Assembly: GCA_013423325.1 (NCBI GenBank)
Contig: BLJB01000073.1
Location: forward strand, 62,001 to 126,000
Origin: Usnea hakonensis
Lineage: Eukaryota > Ascomycota > Lecanoromycetes > Lecanorales > Parmeliaceae
Direction: 5' to 3'
DNA: 64,000 nt
Made by a program: the position numbers and the translations under genes. A model generated the notes under the pieces. It was given only the letters and a program-made list of their open reading frames with translations. It did not search any database and was not told where the DNA came from. This document shows positions 21,683 through 31,873 of the stretch, piece after piece (the stretch's first letter is position 1; the number at the start of each line of letters is the position of its first letter).

Positions 21683-22609
21683 CTGAAAAGGTGTCAGTGT
21701 AATACCGAGGACATGGTGATGGGATCGTTGCCTATCTGCTTCCTGGTGGTCCAATTGGCGAACAAATGGTCCTTTTGCACAGTCATGACTGGTACAATGT
21801 GAGGATAACGACAGTGTGGTTGCCTCTTGGAAGCAATGGATCACAATTGGTCACGATGGGGGAGTCGAAGTACTTAACACGCTGGACTGGACAAGCAGGG
21901 AATAGAGTAAAGTAAGGTAAAGTACTTGTGGAGAGGGAGTCTAAATTGCCGCTAACGTCTACCTTAACCCATCTAGGTAAGGTGGAGCAGCTCAAGCGAG
22001 AGATAACTTGATAAGCCAATTAATTCCATGCTGGACTGGACTAAACAGAGTGGGACTTCCGACGCTTCAACCATGTTTTGAGCTCAACGCCGACGGTATG
22101 GTATGAGGTATGAATAGGATACGTAAGGTAGTTGCACGTTATTAGAATCTATCAATTGACATCACGCTCCGGAGAATATATGCCGTACCGTGATATGTAC
22201 ACTGAATTTCTTGTAGAGTTCTGGATCTTTACTCTCTCTGATGCTCATGATTCAAAATTGTATTTCACCTGCATGACAGGATTCGTGTTACGTACGAGTA
22301 CTTGCAATGGATGGATGGATAGAACACCTAAGGTACTTTAGGTAGGTACCTTAGTGATCGAGACCACCCGCAAGGCTAGCGGATCGGGGGTCCATAAGTT
22401 CATAACCAAGTTGCGCTAGCTACTTTACTTTACCTTACGTCAAACACTTTACCTGCTTTACTCTATTACGTTACCCTAATTTTTTCCAACTGTAATAGCA
22501 CCCATCCCATCTTCTCAATGGGGCTCGAATCCAATATACATGCACGTTCTGAGGCACGTGTGCTGTTAGGTTCCCAAGAAGATTGAATCTATTACACTTG
22601 CCTACACGG
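21683..22609. other. Divergent promoter of ceramide synthase and desaturase
   Basis: Contains the unresolved 5' exon(s) of the ceramide synthase and the start region of the desaturase gene. Dense in TAAGGTA/TACCTTA units (about 21909-21926, 22329-22353 and 22425-22440). No separate gene is supported. Confidence 0.5.
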
Positions 22610-23965
22610 ATGGATGCCGCAATCAACCCCTTGCTGTTGAAATCCGATCTCATTGTCCTGCAGAATTTACTACAGGATATAAGAAATGAAACAAGTACTC
22701 AAGATCCGACCAAATGTTCTCCACCTCACGATGACCAATCTTCTATTCGGGCTTTGGATGAGGCTCATGATGAGACCACTGTCTTCACTAGCTGGGACCT
22801 GAAAGATTTGCCAGCCAGGAAAGGCTTCAGGGCTCAAATCCTACACAAATACATTACTTGGGCCCAAGGCATTGTACGCAATCCCGTCGACGTTGTCTTC
22901 CTGACACATATAATACTCTATCTCAGCACTTCGCTACCTAGCGCAGCATTCTTATATTACAATTTCACTTGGGCCCATGGAATTCTTCATTGCTTGTTGC
23001 AGCTGTCTTACTGCGGATCCTTCACCCTGATGCTCCATAACCACATCCACAACAACGGCTTATTGAAGAGAAAGTACGCATGGCTTGATAATACCTGGCC
23101 ATATATACTCGAACCTCTGATGGGCCACACATGGGACTCCTACTACTACCATCATGTCAAGCATCATCACGTCGAAGGCAACGGGCCAGATGATCTTTCC
23201 TCAACCATACGCTACCAACGAGATCAACTGAGCCATTTCCTCATGTATGTCGGCCGATTTATTGCCTTGATCTGGATTGAACTACCTCTGTACTTCTTCA
23301 GAAAGCGCAAACCTGGGCTTGCCTTCAAGAGTGCCACATGCGAGCTGGCGTCTTACCTATTCATCTACCTTGCAGCCCACAGGAATTTTTATCCCACCCT
23401 CTTCGTTCTAATTATTCCTTTTATTCTGATGCGTATCGGTCTAATGGTTGGCAATTTTGGTCAACATGCTCTTGTTGATGACGTTGACCCCGCTTCGGAC
23501 TTCCGATCTAGCATCACACTGATCGATGTACCTGTAGGTCTTTCTTCTCATTCAGAATATAGTCAAGTGCCTACTGACGACATCGAAATATAGAGCAACC
23601 GACACTGCTTCAATGATGGATGGCATACTTCTCATCATCTGAACCCTTTGCGTCACTGGAAGGATCACCCACGAGCTTTCCTCAAGGCAAAGAAGGAATA
23701 CACCAATGGGAGAGCCCTCGTTTTTCGGAATATTGACTACTTGATGATGACATATCGAATTTTGGCCAAGGACTATCTGTACCTGGCTGACTGTGTTGTG
23801 CCAATTGGAGATCAAATTGGCATGTCGAAGCAAGAGCTGGCCGACATGTTAAGAACCAAGACGAGAAGGTTTTCGGAAGCGGAAATCCAAGAGAAATTTT
23901 ACAGGAGCCAAAAGACACAGAGGGAAGCGAAAAAGAAGGATGATCTGTACATATCGAAAATGTGA
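22610..23965 (+). CDS. Membrane fatty-acid desaturase-like protein
   Basis: Di-iron membrane desaturase/hydroxylase superfamily protein, 429 aa, exons 22610-23527 and 23594-23965. The three histidine boxes are present in order: HNHIH in MLHNHIHNNG, HHVKHH just before HVEGNGPDD, and HTSHH, the last being created in exon 2 after the splice (GWHTSHHLNP). Hydrophobic segments lie between the boxes. The 66-base intron falls in phase 0 after LIDV. Substrate not determinable. The gene is divergent from the ceramide synthase, so a sphingolipid substrate is possible, but that is inference from position only. The ATG at 22610 is the first; upstream of it the frame has only a TTG. Confidence 0.87.
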
Positions 23966-24334
23966 AGGTGTGAAAAGGTTCCGCTGCCCGCATAAGGTCT
24001 CTATGAACAAAAATTTCAAGAGGTGCGAAGACGCAGCGCCCTCTAAGTCGACGAAATCGCTATTCATATCCTCAGCACAGCTACAACGACGAAAATGGTA
24101 CGATGGGGGGAATTTGACTACGATTATTGGCCAGTATAACTTAGCAAATTCAATGTGATTGGTGGCCCCTCAATCTGGAACCCAAGCCCAGCCCCAACCC
24201 CACATTGCGCCGTCACCTCCCGCCAAATGTAACGTACCTTACTCTACCGTTTCTCGACGTATTCAACATCCTTCTAGATTTCTGAGCTTTGTGTTTCCGT
24301 TCGCTTCCAGGGAAGACATTGATACCTATCTAAC
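23966..24334. other. Intergenic between desaturase and oxygenase
   Basis: Tandem spacing of 369 bases, containing an AACGTACCTTACTCTACC patch near 24230. Nothing else recognised. Confidence 0.6.
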
Positions 24335-25695
24335 ATGTCTTTTGATGCGATCCCAGTGCTTGACCTTTCGCTTTCACGGCATCCGGATACCAAACCAGCT
24401 TTCCTCGACTCCTTGCGCAACGCTCTTCTTGATGTCGGTTTCCTCTATATCAAAGATACAGGTATCGATGACACACTGATTCAAGATGTCATTGAACAAG
24501 GAAAAGCATTCTTCAGCTTGCCGGAAGAGCAGAAATTGGAGGTACAGATGAAAAATGTTCCCAGCTTCCTTGGTGAGGATTCACTTCTTTCCTGTCCGAT
24601 TGACGGACTGTTGAACAACCCTTTCATAGGTTATAACAAGCTCGGCAATGAGATTACAGCTCTTAAAACGGATTGGCGAGAACAAATCGACCTTTCCACT
24701 CCACATCCTCTTCCAAGCGCGACGTCGCCTCTCTACCATAATCTACTTGCACCAAACCAGTGGCCTGACTCCAAATACCTTCCTAAGTTTCAATCAACTT
24801 TTGAGACTTACATTGCCCGCATGTCCGATCTCTCAACCCAGTTCACTTCTCTAATTGCCGAGTCATTAAATCTCCCTTCATCGGCCTTCGATCGATTCTT
24901 CGATAAGGATCAACAGCACAAGTTGAAGATCGTCAAATACCCTGACACCGCCTCACTCCCATCCTCGAACCAAACGCAAGGCGTTGGACCCCACAAGGAC
25001 TCAATGCTCACCTCTTACCTTCTCCAAGTACCGTAAGTGGATTCGGAGGCCTTACTGTCTATTAAGGCCTAGATTTTCGGTCTTAGGAGTTCATACTTTG
25101 AGGACATGTTCCAAGATTCTTAACAGGAGATGCTGACTCCGAACCGATTGACAGTCCGCACAACGGTCTTCAAGCCCAGAACCTCAGCGGGGACTGGATC
25201 GACTGCCCACCGATCCCATTCACCCTCGTTGTAGCCATCGGTCAAGGTCTAGAGGCCATCACTCATGGAGTTTGCAAGAGCACGACCCATCGCGTTCTCT
25301 CCCCACAGGCGGGATTAGGCCCAAGATTTAGTGTGCCGTTCTTTCAGGGTGTGAGCTACGATGCCACATTTGAAAGTGTGGAAATTCCTGCCGAGATTCT
25401 AGAGTTGAGAGATGAAAGGCTGAACCAAAGAGGCGGGCAAAGAATCGATGATGTTGAGTTCACGTTCACAAAAGGGAGATGGGGCCATCTGGGGGAGGCG
25501 ACTTTAGTAAACAGGGTCAAGAGTCATGTGGACGTCGGAGAGAAGTGGTACCCCAATATTCTGGCCCAGGTCCGGGCGGAGCAAAGTGCTGCTAAGGTCA
25601 AAGTTGAAGAAAGGCTGGCCGAAGCTGATACGCCTCAGGCAGGAGGGCAAGCTGTGGGTGTCGCTGAAGGATCGCAAGCAATACGAGCGCACTGA
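24335..25695 (+). CDS. 2-oxoglutarate/Fe(II) oxygenase, isopenicillin-N-synthase-like
   Basis: Soluble non-haem iron dioxygenase of the isopenicillin N synthase-like superfamily, 393 aa. Exons 24335-24572, 24630-25032 and 25155-25695. The N-terminal DIOX_N region has IPVLDLSL, VGFLYIKDTG and FFSLPEEQK. The catalytic jelly roll has the iron ligands in GPHKDS (H-x-D) and STTHRVLS (distal His), with GPRFSVPFF providing the R-x-S that binds 2-oxoglutarate. Intron 1 is 57 bases, a multiple of three and free of stops; removing it restores VPSFLGYNKLG as expected. Intron 2 has a perfect GTAAGT donor. Substrate unknown. Homologues in fungi are often annotated as clavaminate- or IPNS-like, but there is no antibiotic cluster here. 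Confidence 0.92.
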
Positions 25696-26057
25696 TATGA
25701 GCATTTCGTTGATTAGAACGTTAGGGGAATGACGGGAGGAGTGCTGTTTGCGATCGTGCGGATATGGAAGCAGCACCTACAGAGAAAGATCAGACTTTCA
25801 AATGCCTGCTTTATCGCGTTCGAATTCATCAAGACTCTGTCAGTCCCTGCCATCATTCCGCTCGGTTGAGCATTTTGTAGGCGAGGTCAAAGACCTTCAT
25901 CGTGGGGACTCTTGATAGAAAACACGTTATGGTGACGTTCGTACGGACAGCAAAGCGATTGAACCACGACCTGCTTAACCACCAAAGTACAAGTTTGTAC
26001 GACTGGTGCAACTGTAAGCTGAAAGGGGTACTGGAATATATAACAATTCTTCCATTA
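25696..26057. other. Convergent intergenic region
   Basis: 3' regions of the oxygenase (+) and acyl-CoA dehydrogenase (-). Nothing recognised. Confidence 0.6.
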
Positions 26058-27436
26058 CTATTTAGTGTACTCCTTCTGGAGCAGCTTAGCTATAGTAGTT
26101 AGTTGAATGTTACTTGTCCCCTCATAGATGGCACCGATCTTGCTGTCCCTGAACATCTTCTCTGCAATCCCTTCTCTCACGAACCCCATGCCACCCATCC
26201 ATTCGATCGCTTGCCCGCTCACTTTCCCAGCGACTTGCGAGGCATAGAGCTTGGCCATGGCGGCGTCGCGCACAAAGTCAAGGCCGGCTTCCTTTTTGCG
26301 AGATGCGTTGTAGACAAGGGCACGGGCGGCGCAGATTTCCGTGTACGCTTGAGCAAGTTGATGCTGCATGCCTTGAAACTCACCGACGAGTTGGTTGAAT
26401 TGTTTGCGGTCATTCCAGACGTAGCCAGCGGCGTTCTCCCAAGCTCCCAAAGCCAGGCCCGTCATTTGAGCGGCGATTCCGATTCTGCCCTCGTTCAGCA
26501 GTCCGATGGCATACTTGTACCCTTGACCTTCCTCCCCCAGTAATTGGTCCCTGGGTATCTCCACGTCGTCAAAGTTGATGACGCAGGTACTGCTTGCTCT
26601 TATGCCCAGCTTCTTCTCTTTCTTCGCTATCGAAAACCCCTTGGCGCTCTTCTCCACCACAAAGGCGGTTATGCCTTTGTAGCCTTTGCTTTGGTCCAGG
26701 TTCGCGAAGACGATGAAGAAATCCGCTTCCACGGAATTGGTAATCCACATCTTCGATCCGCTTATCCTGTAGCCATCCGCCGTCTTTTCAGCCTTGGTCC
26801 GCAAGGCAAACGCATCAGAGCCAGACGCTGGCTCCGAAAGACAGAAGCTTCCAACCGTCTCCGTTGCCAGCCTTGGCAGCCATTTCCGTTTCGACTCTTC
26901 GGTCCCGTACTTCAAGATGGCGGTGTTGACGAGGGTGTTGTGGACGTCCACCAGCACACTGACGCTTGGATCCACCCTTGCCAACTCTTCTATTCCGACG
27001 ATGCCCGCCGTGAAGTTCATGCCAGCCCCACCGTACTCTTCGGGGATCTCAATGCCCATAAGTCCCTGCTCGAAAAGCTGTTCCACCAGAGCAGGATCCA
27101 TGGATTCGGCTTCGTCCATTTCCCGGACTTTGGGCAGGACGGTTTCGGTAGCAAATTTGCGGATAGAGTCGCCCATTAGACTCTCAGTCTCGGAAAGGTG
27201 GGTTACGGGGGTTGGGGGGATGGAAGAGATGTCAAGATGGTCGGCCTGACGTGTATTTGGTGTGGTCGTGAGGGTACGGAGACTAGATCACACTCAGCCT
27301 CTGCTACCTAGTGTAGGGAGATGTCCAGATAGGAGACATACCATTGATGAGACTTGGGGGTTATTCGAAGGCTCACGGAGGAGGGGCGAGATAGAGGACG
27401 GGCGAGGGGCCGCAGTGTTTTGGTTAAGGAAGACAT
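26058..27436 (-). CDS. Mitochondrial short/branched-chain acyl-CoA dehydrogenase
   Basis: FAD-dependent acyl-CoA dehydrogenase, 439 aa, exons 27436-27342 and 27282-26058. The first exon plus the start of the second encode an Arg/Ser/Thr-rich, acid-free N-terminus (MSSLTKTLRPLARPLSRPSS), typical of a mitochondrial presequence. The mature part shows EEYGGAGM, CLSEPASGSDAF and KMWITNS (FAD and substrate binding) and IYEGTSNIQL with the likely catalytic Glu. It most resembles short/branched-chain enzymes (ACADSB type), which act in isoleucine/valine breakdown and short-chain beta-oxidation. The 59-base intron has a GTATGT donor. Start 27436 is preferred because it opens the presequence; an in-frame ATG at 27562 would add a Pro/Leu-rich leader. 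Confidence 0.93.
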
Positions 27437-28280
27437 TTTGGATGATGCAAGTGAAGGTGAGGCCTGATATGTGTATCCAAGAAAAAGTGAAGGGAAGAGA
27501 GGAATAAGAGGCAAGGGAAAAGGGGAAAAGGGAAGGGGAAGGGGAAAGGGAGCAGAGTTCAAGAATGGATCAAATGATGATGTTTAAAAGGGTACTCGTA
27601 CATTTAATTATACCTCGGCATTCCGCCGATGCTAGCCGAAAGTATTTACTGTCCGATCCGACTGCAAGGTAAGGTAAGGTATGTAGTAGAAACATAATGA
27701 CGAGGGACCCATAATTGTCATTCACTGTGTAAGGTACATGACAGTGAATGACAATCATGGGTCCCTCGTCATTGAGTATCACATTCACGCCAAGAAAATG
27801 GGGCAGAACCAGAGAATCCACAAGTTCACAACTTGGCCAAAAGCATCATCAATGGCTGCACCACATTATACTTTTTGGACCAGGTGATCTTGGATTTGCG
27901 AACATCTCGTTGCGGGCATTGCCGAGTCGACAGGACATTTAAATGTTGTGGCAAAAGATCAAACTAGGCAAAGTGAATAAGTATGTAAAAGCTAAGATTT
28001 TGCACAGCCACAGCTTTTTTCCAAAACAAGAAGACGACAAAGAGGGGCGGAAACCACCACTCTTGGCAAGATTGGCGCGCTTGCCTACACTTTGGAAAAG
28101 CAAGTTGCAATCTGGAGAAACGTGTATAAAAACGCTCATGAATCCACAATTTTCCACTCGCTCCTCCTTTCATTGACTTCAGCAGTCCCAACCGAGGTAC
28201 TCAGACAGCCATTGGCAGGGAACCTTTTCTCCACTACCCCACACTAACTGCGCCACGGCCAATCCATTTCACTTTGTACC
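27437..28280. other. Divergent promoter region with large hairpin
   Basis: Lies between the acyl-CoA dehydrogenase (-) and senescence-domain protein (+). Contains AAGGTAAGGTAAGGTATG at 27666-27683 and the 33-bp inverted repeat listed separately. No coding frame is supported. Confidence 0.6.
27696..27773. repeat. 33-bp inverted repeat, 12-base loop
   Basis: Left arm 27696-27728 and right arm 27741-27773 are reverse complements except for one position, which would be a G-U wobble in RNA. The arms begin AATGACGAGGGACCCAT and end ATGGGTCCCTCGTCATT. The 12-base loop is GTAAGGTACATG. Either a short MITE-like remnant or a structured transcribed element; no target-site duplication is obvious. Confidence 0.8.
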
Positions 28281-29905
28281 ATGTCAGCCGGCCATAATGA
28301 GCCGAGACTGCTCTACAGCGTCGGCAACATAAGTGCATACCACATTCAAGATGGCCGAGAGTCACCTCTCAGCCAATCTGGACCGCAGACCTTGTCCTTG
28401 CTCATGGTTCCCACATCCTCCCCTTTTGCTGACCTCTCTTCCGCAAATCCTTCCAGTGCAGCACCCGAGGAAGACTTCTACCTCCACCTACATCTTCCCC
28501 CGGAGCTCGACCTTTCTCTGCCCGCGACAACCCAGATATATCACCAGCCTCCGAGAAGCTATCTGATCCCGCGCTGGGATCTAGGACCTGAGAGCGGTGC
28601 TTTCACCCGCATTGAATTTCCAAAGATTGGGACTGGACCTGACAGGGTCACCCAGGAAGATATAGACACCTTTGAAACGATCCTAGCACAGTGTACTGCT
28701 TTTCTCGAACGGGCCAGCTTCCCATCTCCTGGCGAAAAGCGGTACAATCCAGCGAACTTCGCTCCTGGCGAGGGATATGTTGGCTCTGGCCTGGGTGGCA
28801 GTGGTAAGGGCCACATTGTCCTTGTCGACGAGGAGGATGGGTCTATCGTTGGCGAGCTTGGGGAGGGTTTCGACGTCGTCGAGGGCAAGGAGGTACACCC
28901 TGGCTCAAAGAGTACGAGAGTCTTAGCTACAAATGGTATCTACTTGGGTAGAAGAATGCTAACCTTAACAGGACCTGTTGAGATTCAATTGCCCCAGGAA
29001 GATGGAGGCAATCAGATCAATGTCACCAACGCTTCAGAGGAGTATCTCAAGATGGCGAAGCATCCCGCTTACAAAGACTCTACCCTGGTGCAAAATGCTG
29101 CTGTGGCTTCTCGTCTTATAGTCACGGGATCTGGATGGCTTGCAAATCAGATGACCTCGGGAGCAGATACTTTCACCAAGAAGACGAAGCCAAACCCTAA
29201 ACCAATGACTTTCACACCGACTACTCAAGCAAGGGTGAGAAAATTAAACAGCGTCACTCAAGGGGCTGTAGGTCTGTCTGCAAAGACTGTTGGTCAAGTT
29301 ACCAGACATGCGCAGAATCTTGGCGCAAGCCTAACTCGCCGAGGCGAGCAACAGAAAAAGTTACAAAAGGCTGACAAGGAAGGCTACAAACCAGGCCTGT
29401 TGAATAAATCGATGATGGCGTTTTCAACAATTGCAGACGGGGTTGATTATGCTTCCCGTAACCTTCTTGCTTCAGGATCCAGCGCTGCCACTCAAATTGT
29501 TGGTCATCGGTACGGAGAGAGTGCAGGAAATGTTGCCGAAAGTATTGCGGGCGGCGTGAAGAACGTTGGTCTCGTGTACGTGGATGCGGCCGGGGTTTCG
29601 CGAAGAGCAGTGATCAAGTAAGTCTCGGTGACGGTAGAGCTCAGTCGGGTATAACGGCTAATGGGACAAATAGATCTGTCGCAAAGGGTATGGTTGTTGG
29701 GAAAGCGCCTGGTGGAGGAGACTTGGTCGTTGGAGGTGGAGATGGCGGAGCTATCCCACCAGAGGCTATGCCGGCCAATAAAGCTGGGACTGTAGGTAAC
29801 GAGAGTATAGGTGGGGCAGGATCGGGTATCCAGGTTGGCTTTGGCAACAAGACTGCTCCGACGGCAGAGAAATCGAGCTCATTGGGTGAGCCGATGGGAT
29901 CTTGA
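28281..29905 (+). CDS. Senescence-domain (spartin-like) protein
   Basis: Protein of the plant-senescence/spartin C-terminal family (Senescence domain), linked in other organisms to lipid droplets and membrane contact. 502 aa, exons 28281-28911, 28972-29617 and 29674-29905. The N-terminal half has IEIQ/EIQLP-type beta segments. The C-terminal domain is Ala/Gly-rich with VASRLIVTGSGWLANQM, MAFSTIADGVDYASRN and GESAGNVAESIAGG, followed by a Gly-rich tail. Intron 1 is 60 bases, stop-free and in frame, with a GCTAAC branch site; splicing gives GSKRPVEIQLP. Intron 2 has a GTAAGT donor. Role in this fungus unknown. Confidence 0.87.
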
Positions 29906-30403
29906 ATAATCCCGCAATCACGGCCCATGATAGGATTCAGAACATGTGCAAGGACCGTTGACTAAAGCATGGCTCCATCGCAACAAGAGACGAGATAGAA
30001 TTGCTATCAATGCCACTTTTGGTGGATTAGCTGGGGGAAAGACTCGGGTGGCAACATGCTGTTAGAAGCAATGGAAGAGGTAAATCTTCTGGCGAGGTAG
30101 GAATGATGCGAGACATAATAATAATATAAAGTGTTGTCCACCATGCTTGACGCTAGCGTAGGATTCGATAACAGACAGTCAAACATGAAAGATGTCTTCT
30201 AAACTGCTGTCAAAGCCAAGCTTGCAGGGATTAGTATATTTAATGCCCGCAAGTGGGCTCGATGAGCAGTACGGAGTCAGCATAAAGTAAGTAAGGGAAG
30301 GTCTACAAGGAAGCAGAAAGAGAGCAGCGCCTACTTTAAAGAAGATGCTTTAGGGTTGGCACGTTTACTAAAGTGGCGACTACCGTGACTAAAGTACGTT
30401 ATG

Positions 30404-30461
30404 GTGTGCTTGTGCTGGTGCTTGTGCTGGTGCTGGTGCTGGTGCTCAACTGGTGCTTGTG
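30404..30461. repeat. GTGCTK hexanucleotide repeat
   Basis: Imperfect tandem units of GTGCTT and GTGCTG, about nine copies with one interruption (CAACTG). No frame through it is supported as coding. Confidence 0.8.
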
Positions 30462-30986
30462 GCTTACCTCGGGCATTCCCATGTTGCCGTTCTTATGATG
30501 TGAAACCTGAAACACCTATCTCATGCAAGAAGCAGGCTTGAGGCGCCCACGGCTATTCATAGGTCCAAAATCAATTAATCTTAATCGATAAGTACCAAAC
30601 CATTCGAAGTCTCAAGTTGCCCCTTGAGACCAGTAAAAGATATTATTGGTGAGATAGATACCTGCTTAATAATAATATGAGATGAAGAGTAGTGGTAGAG
30701 TTCTTATTTATTGTTATGAAATGCAGTTTGGTAGTAATAGTAAAACCAGCCCATGTGAGACATAATATACAATACAAGAACAATCATAATTGTAGAGTTA
30801 AAAGTACTTACCTTACCCCCTCGAGCCCCTCCATCAAGCGAAAAGTCTGGCCCCAATAAAGGCCGCTAAAAAGTCTAAAAAGTCAACTTACAAGTCTTTG
30901 CGTTGTCCGCCCGCGCTTTCCAAAGAGATTGCGCCAGGGAACTCTAACCGATTCTCTCTGAAAGCGACTTTCCAACTCTGCAACAA

Positions 30987-31089
30987 AAGCAACATCCAGC
31001 TTCACCATCAAAAAAAAAAAAAAAAAAAAACCCACCCTCCCTANNAAGCAACATCCACCTTCACCAACAAAAAAAAAAAAAAAAAAAAA
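30987..31089. other. Assembly join: duplicated unit flanking two N bases
   Basis: The segment starting AAGCAACATCCA is followed by a run of about 20 A, then CCCACCCTCCCTA. It recurs with three substitutions immediately after NN (31044-31045), again ending in about 20 A. This looks like two contig ends holding the same sequence, rather than a true tandem repeat. Confidence 0.75.
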
Positions 31090-31873
31090 CCAAACCTCAC
31101 TATCCTCTCCTCCCCCCTCCCAACACCCCTCCTTCTACGAGGTTAGGCCATAGCGGCTTCTCGAGCCTCTTCGACGACGTCAATTCCTCTTAATGACAGT
31201 TTTATAGCTTCATTTCCGACCGTCGTTCCCACGCTCCTTCATCTGCGTTTCTTTGCTTTTATCTGGCATGTTCTCTAAACTCTTAACATTCGGCGATAAT
31301 TTTACACAGAGTTTCCGATTCGACGCGCAGCCGAGGTCGTTACACCATTCAATGACCGGAAATACTCATTGAAGAGAAACATTGCGCCTTCTGCTCCCTA
31401 CTAGATCACGACTGGACGAAACCCCTTACTACTAAGATATTCCTTCAAGCCCAGCCGCATGAGAATCAGCGTGAAACCTTTTGTTCAGCACCGGGCCAGT
31501 ATTATTGGAGAATAAAATTCACAGCGGACGCCGTCGGTCCTCCTGTTATACCAGCCAGACTTGGGGTTTCAGATCATTCGATCAGAGGGATATCCTTGAC
31601 TTGATGCTGTGAAATAGATGAGATTCGGCTCCTGAAAACCAAGTCTGTCGCGTGCTCTGATCGCCAGGATACTACAAAGAGGTGGAACTCGCGACAGCTC
31701 AATCACAACCTGAACACGCCATTCAAGCTGACAGACACTTCCCTTTGGCCTTGGAATCTCCATCCTGTTTTCCTACGCCAAGAGAGGATTGCAACGAAAC
31801 AGGGTCGTCAATTCCGCGTGTTCACAACAGTGGAAGTGCACGAGCTGGTGTCGGTACACTGTCGATTGCTACG

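Larger units (their letters stand above)
29906..31873. other. Intergenic and long 5' leader of the Kin4-like kinase
   Basis: No protein gene recognised. Includes a GTGCTT/GTGCTG repeat (30404-30461), the duplicated poly-A region with an NN join (30987-31089), and several ATGs followed by short frames, at about 31191, 31269, 31352 and 31459, ahead of the kinase start. The kinase frame is open from 31682 but has no ATG before 31874. Confidence 0.55.

Noticed and set aside
22515..22540. tRNA TpsiC-like box (GGCTCGAATCC)
   Set aside because: No acceptor stem, D arm or anticodon arm can be folded on either strand.
24335..25695. Beta-lactam antibiotic (isopenicillin) gene
   Set aside because: The protein has the IPNS-like superfamily fold, but no ACV synthetase or acyltransferase gene is nearby. 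Such oxygenases are widespread in fungi.
30898..31146. 82-codon frame through the poly-A/NN region
   Set aside because: It spans ambiguous bases and homopolymers and would encode poly-Lys; an artefact of the assembly join.
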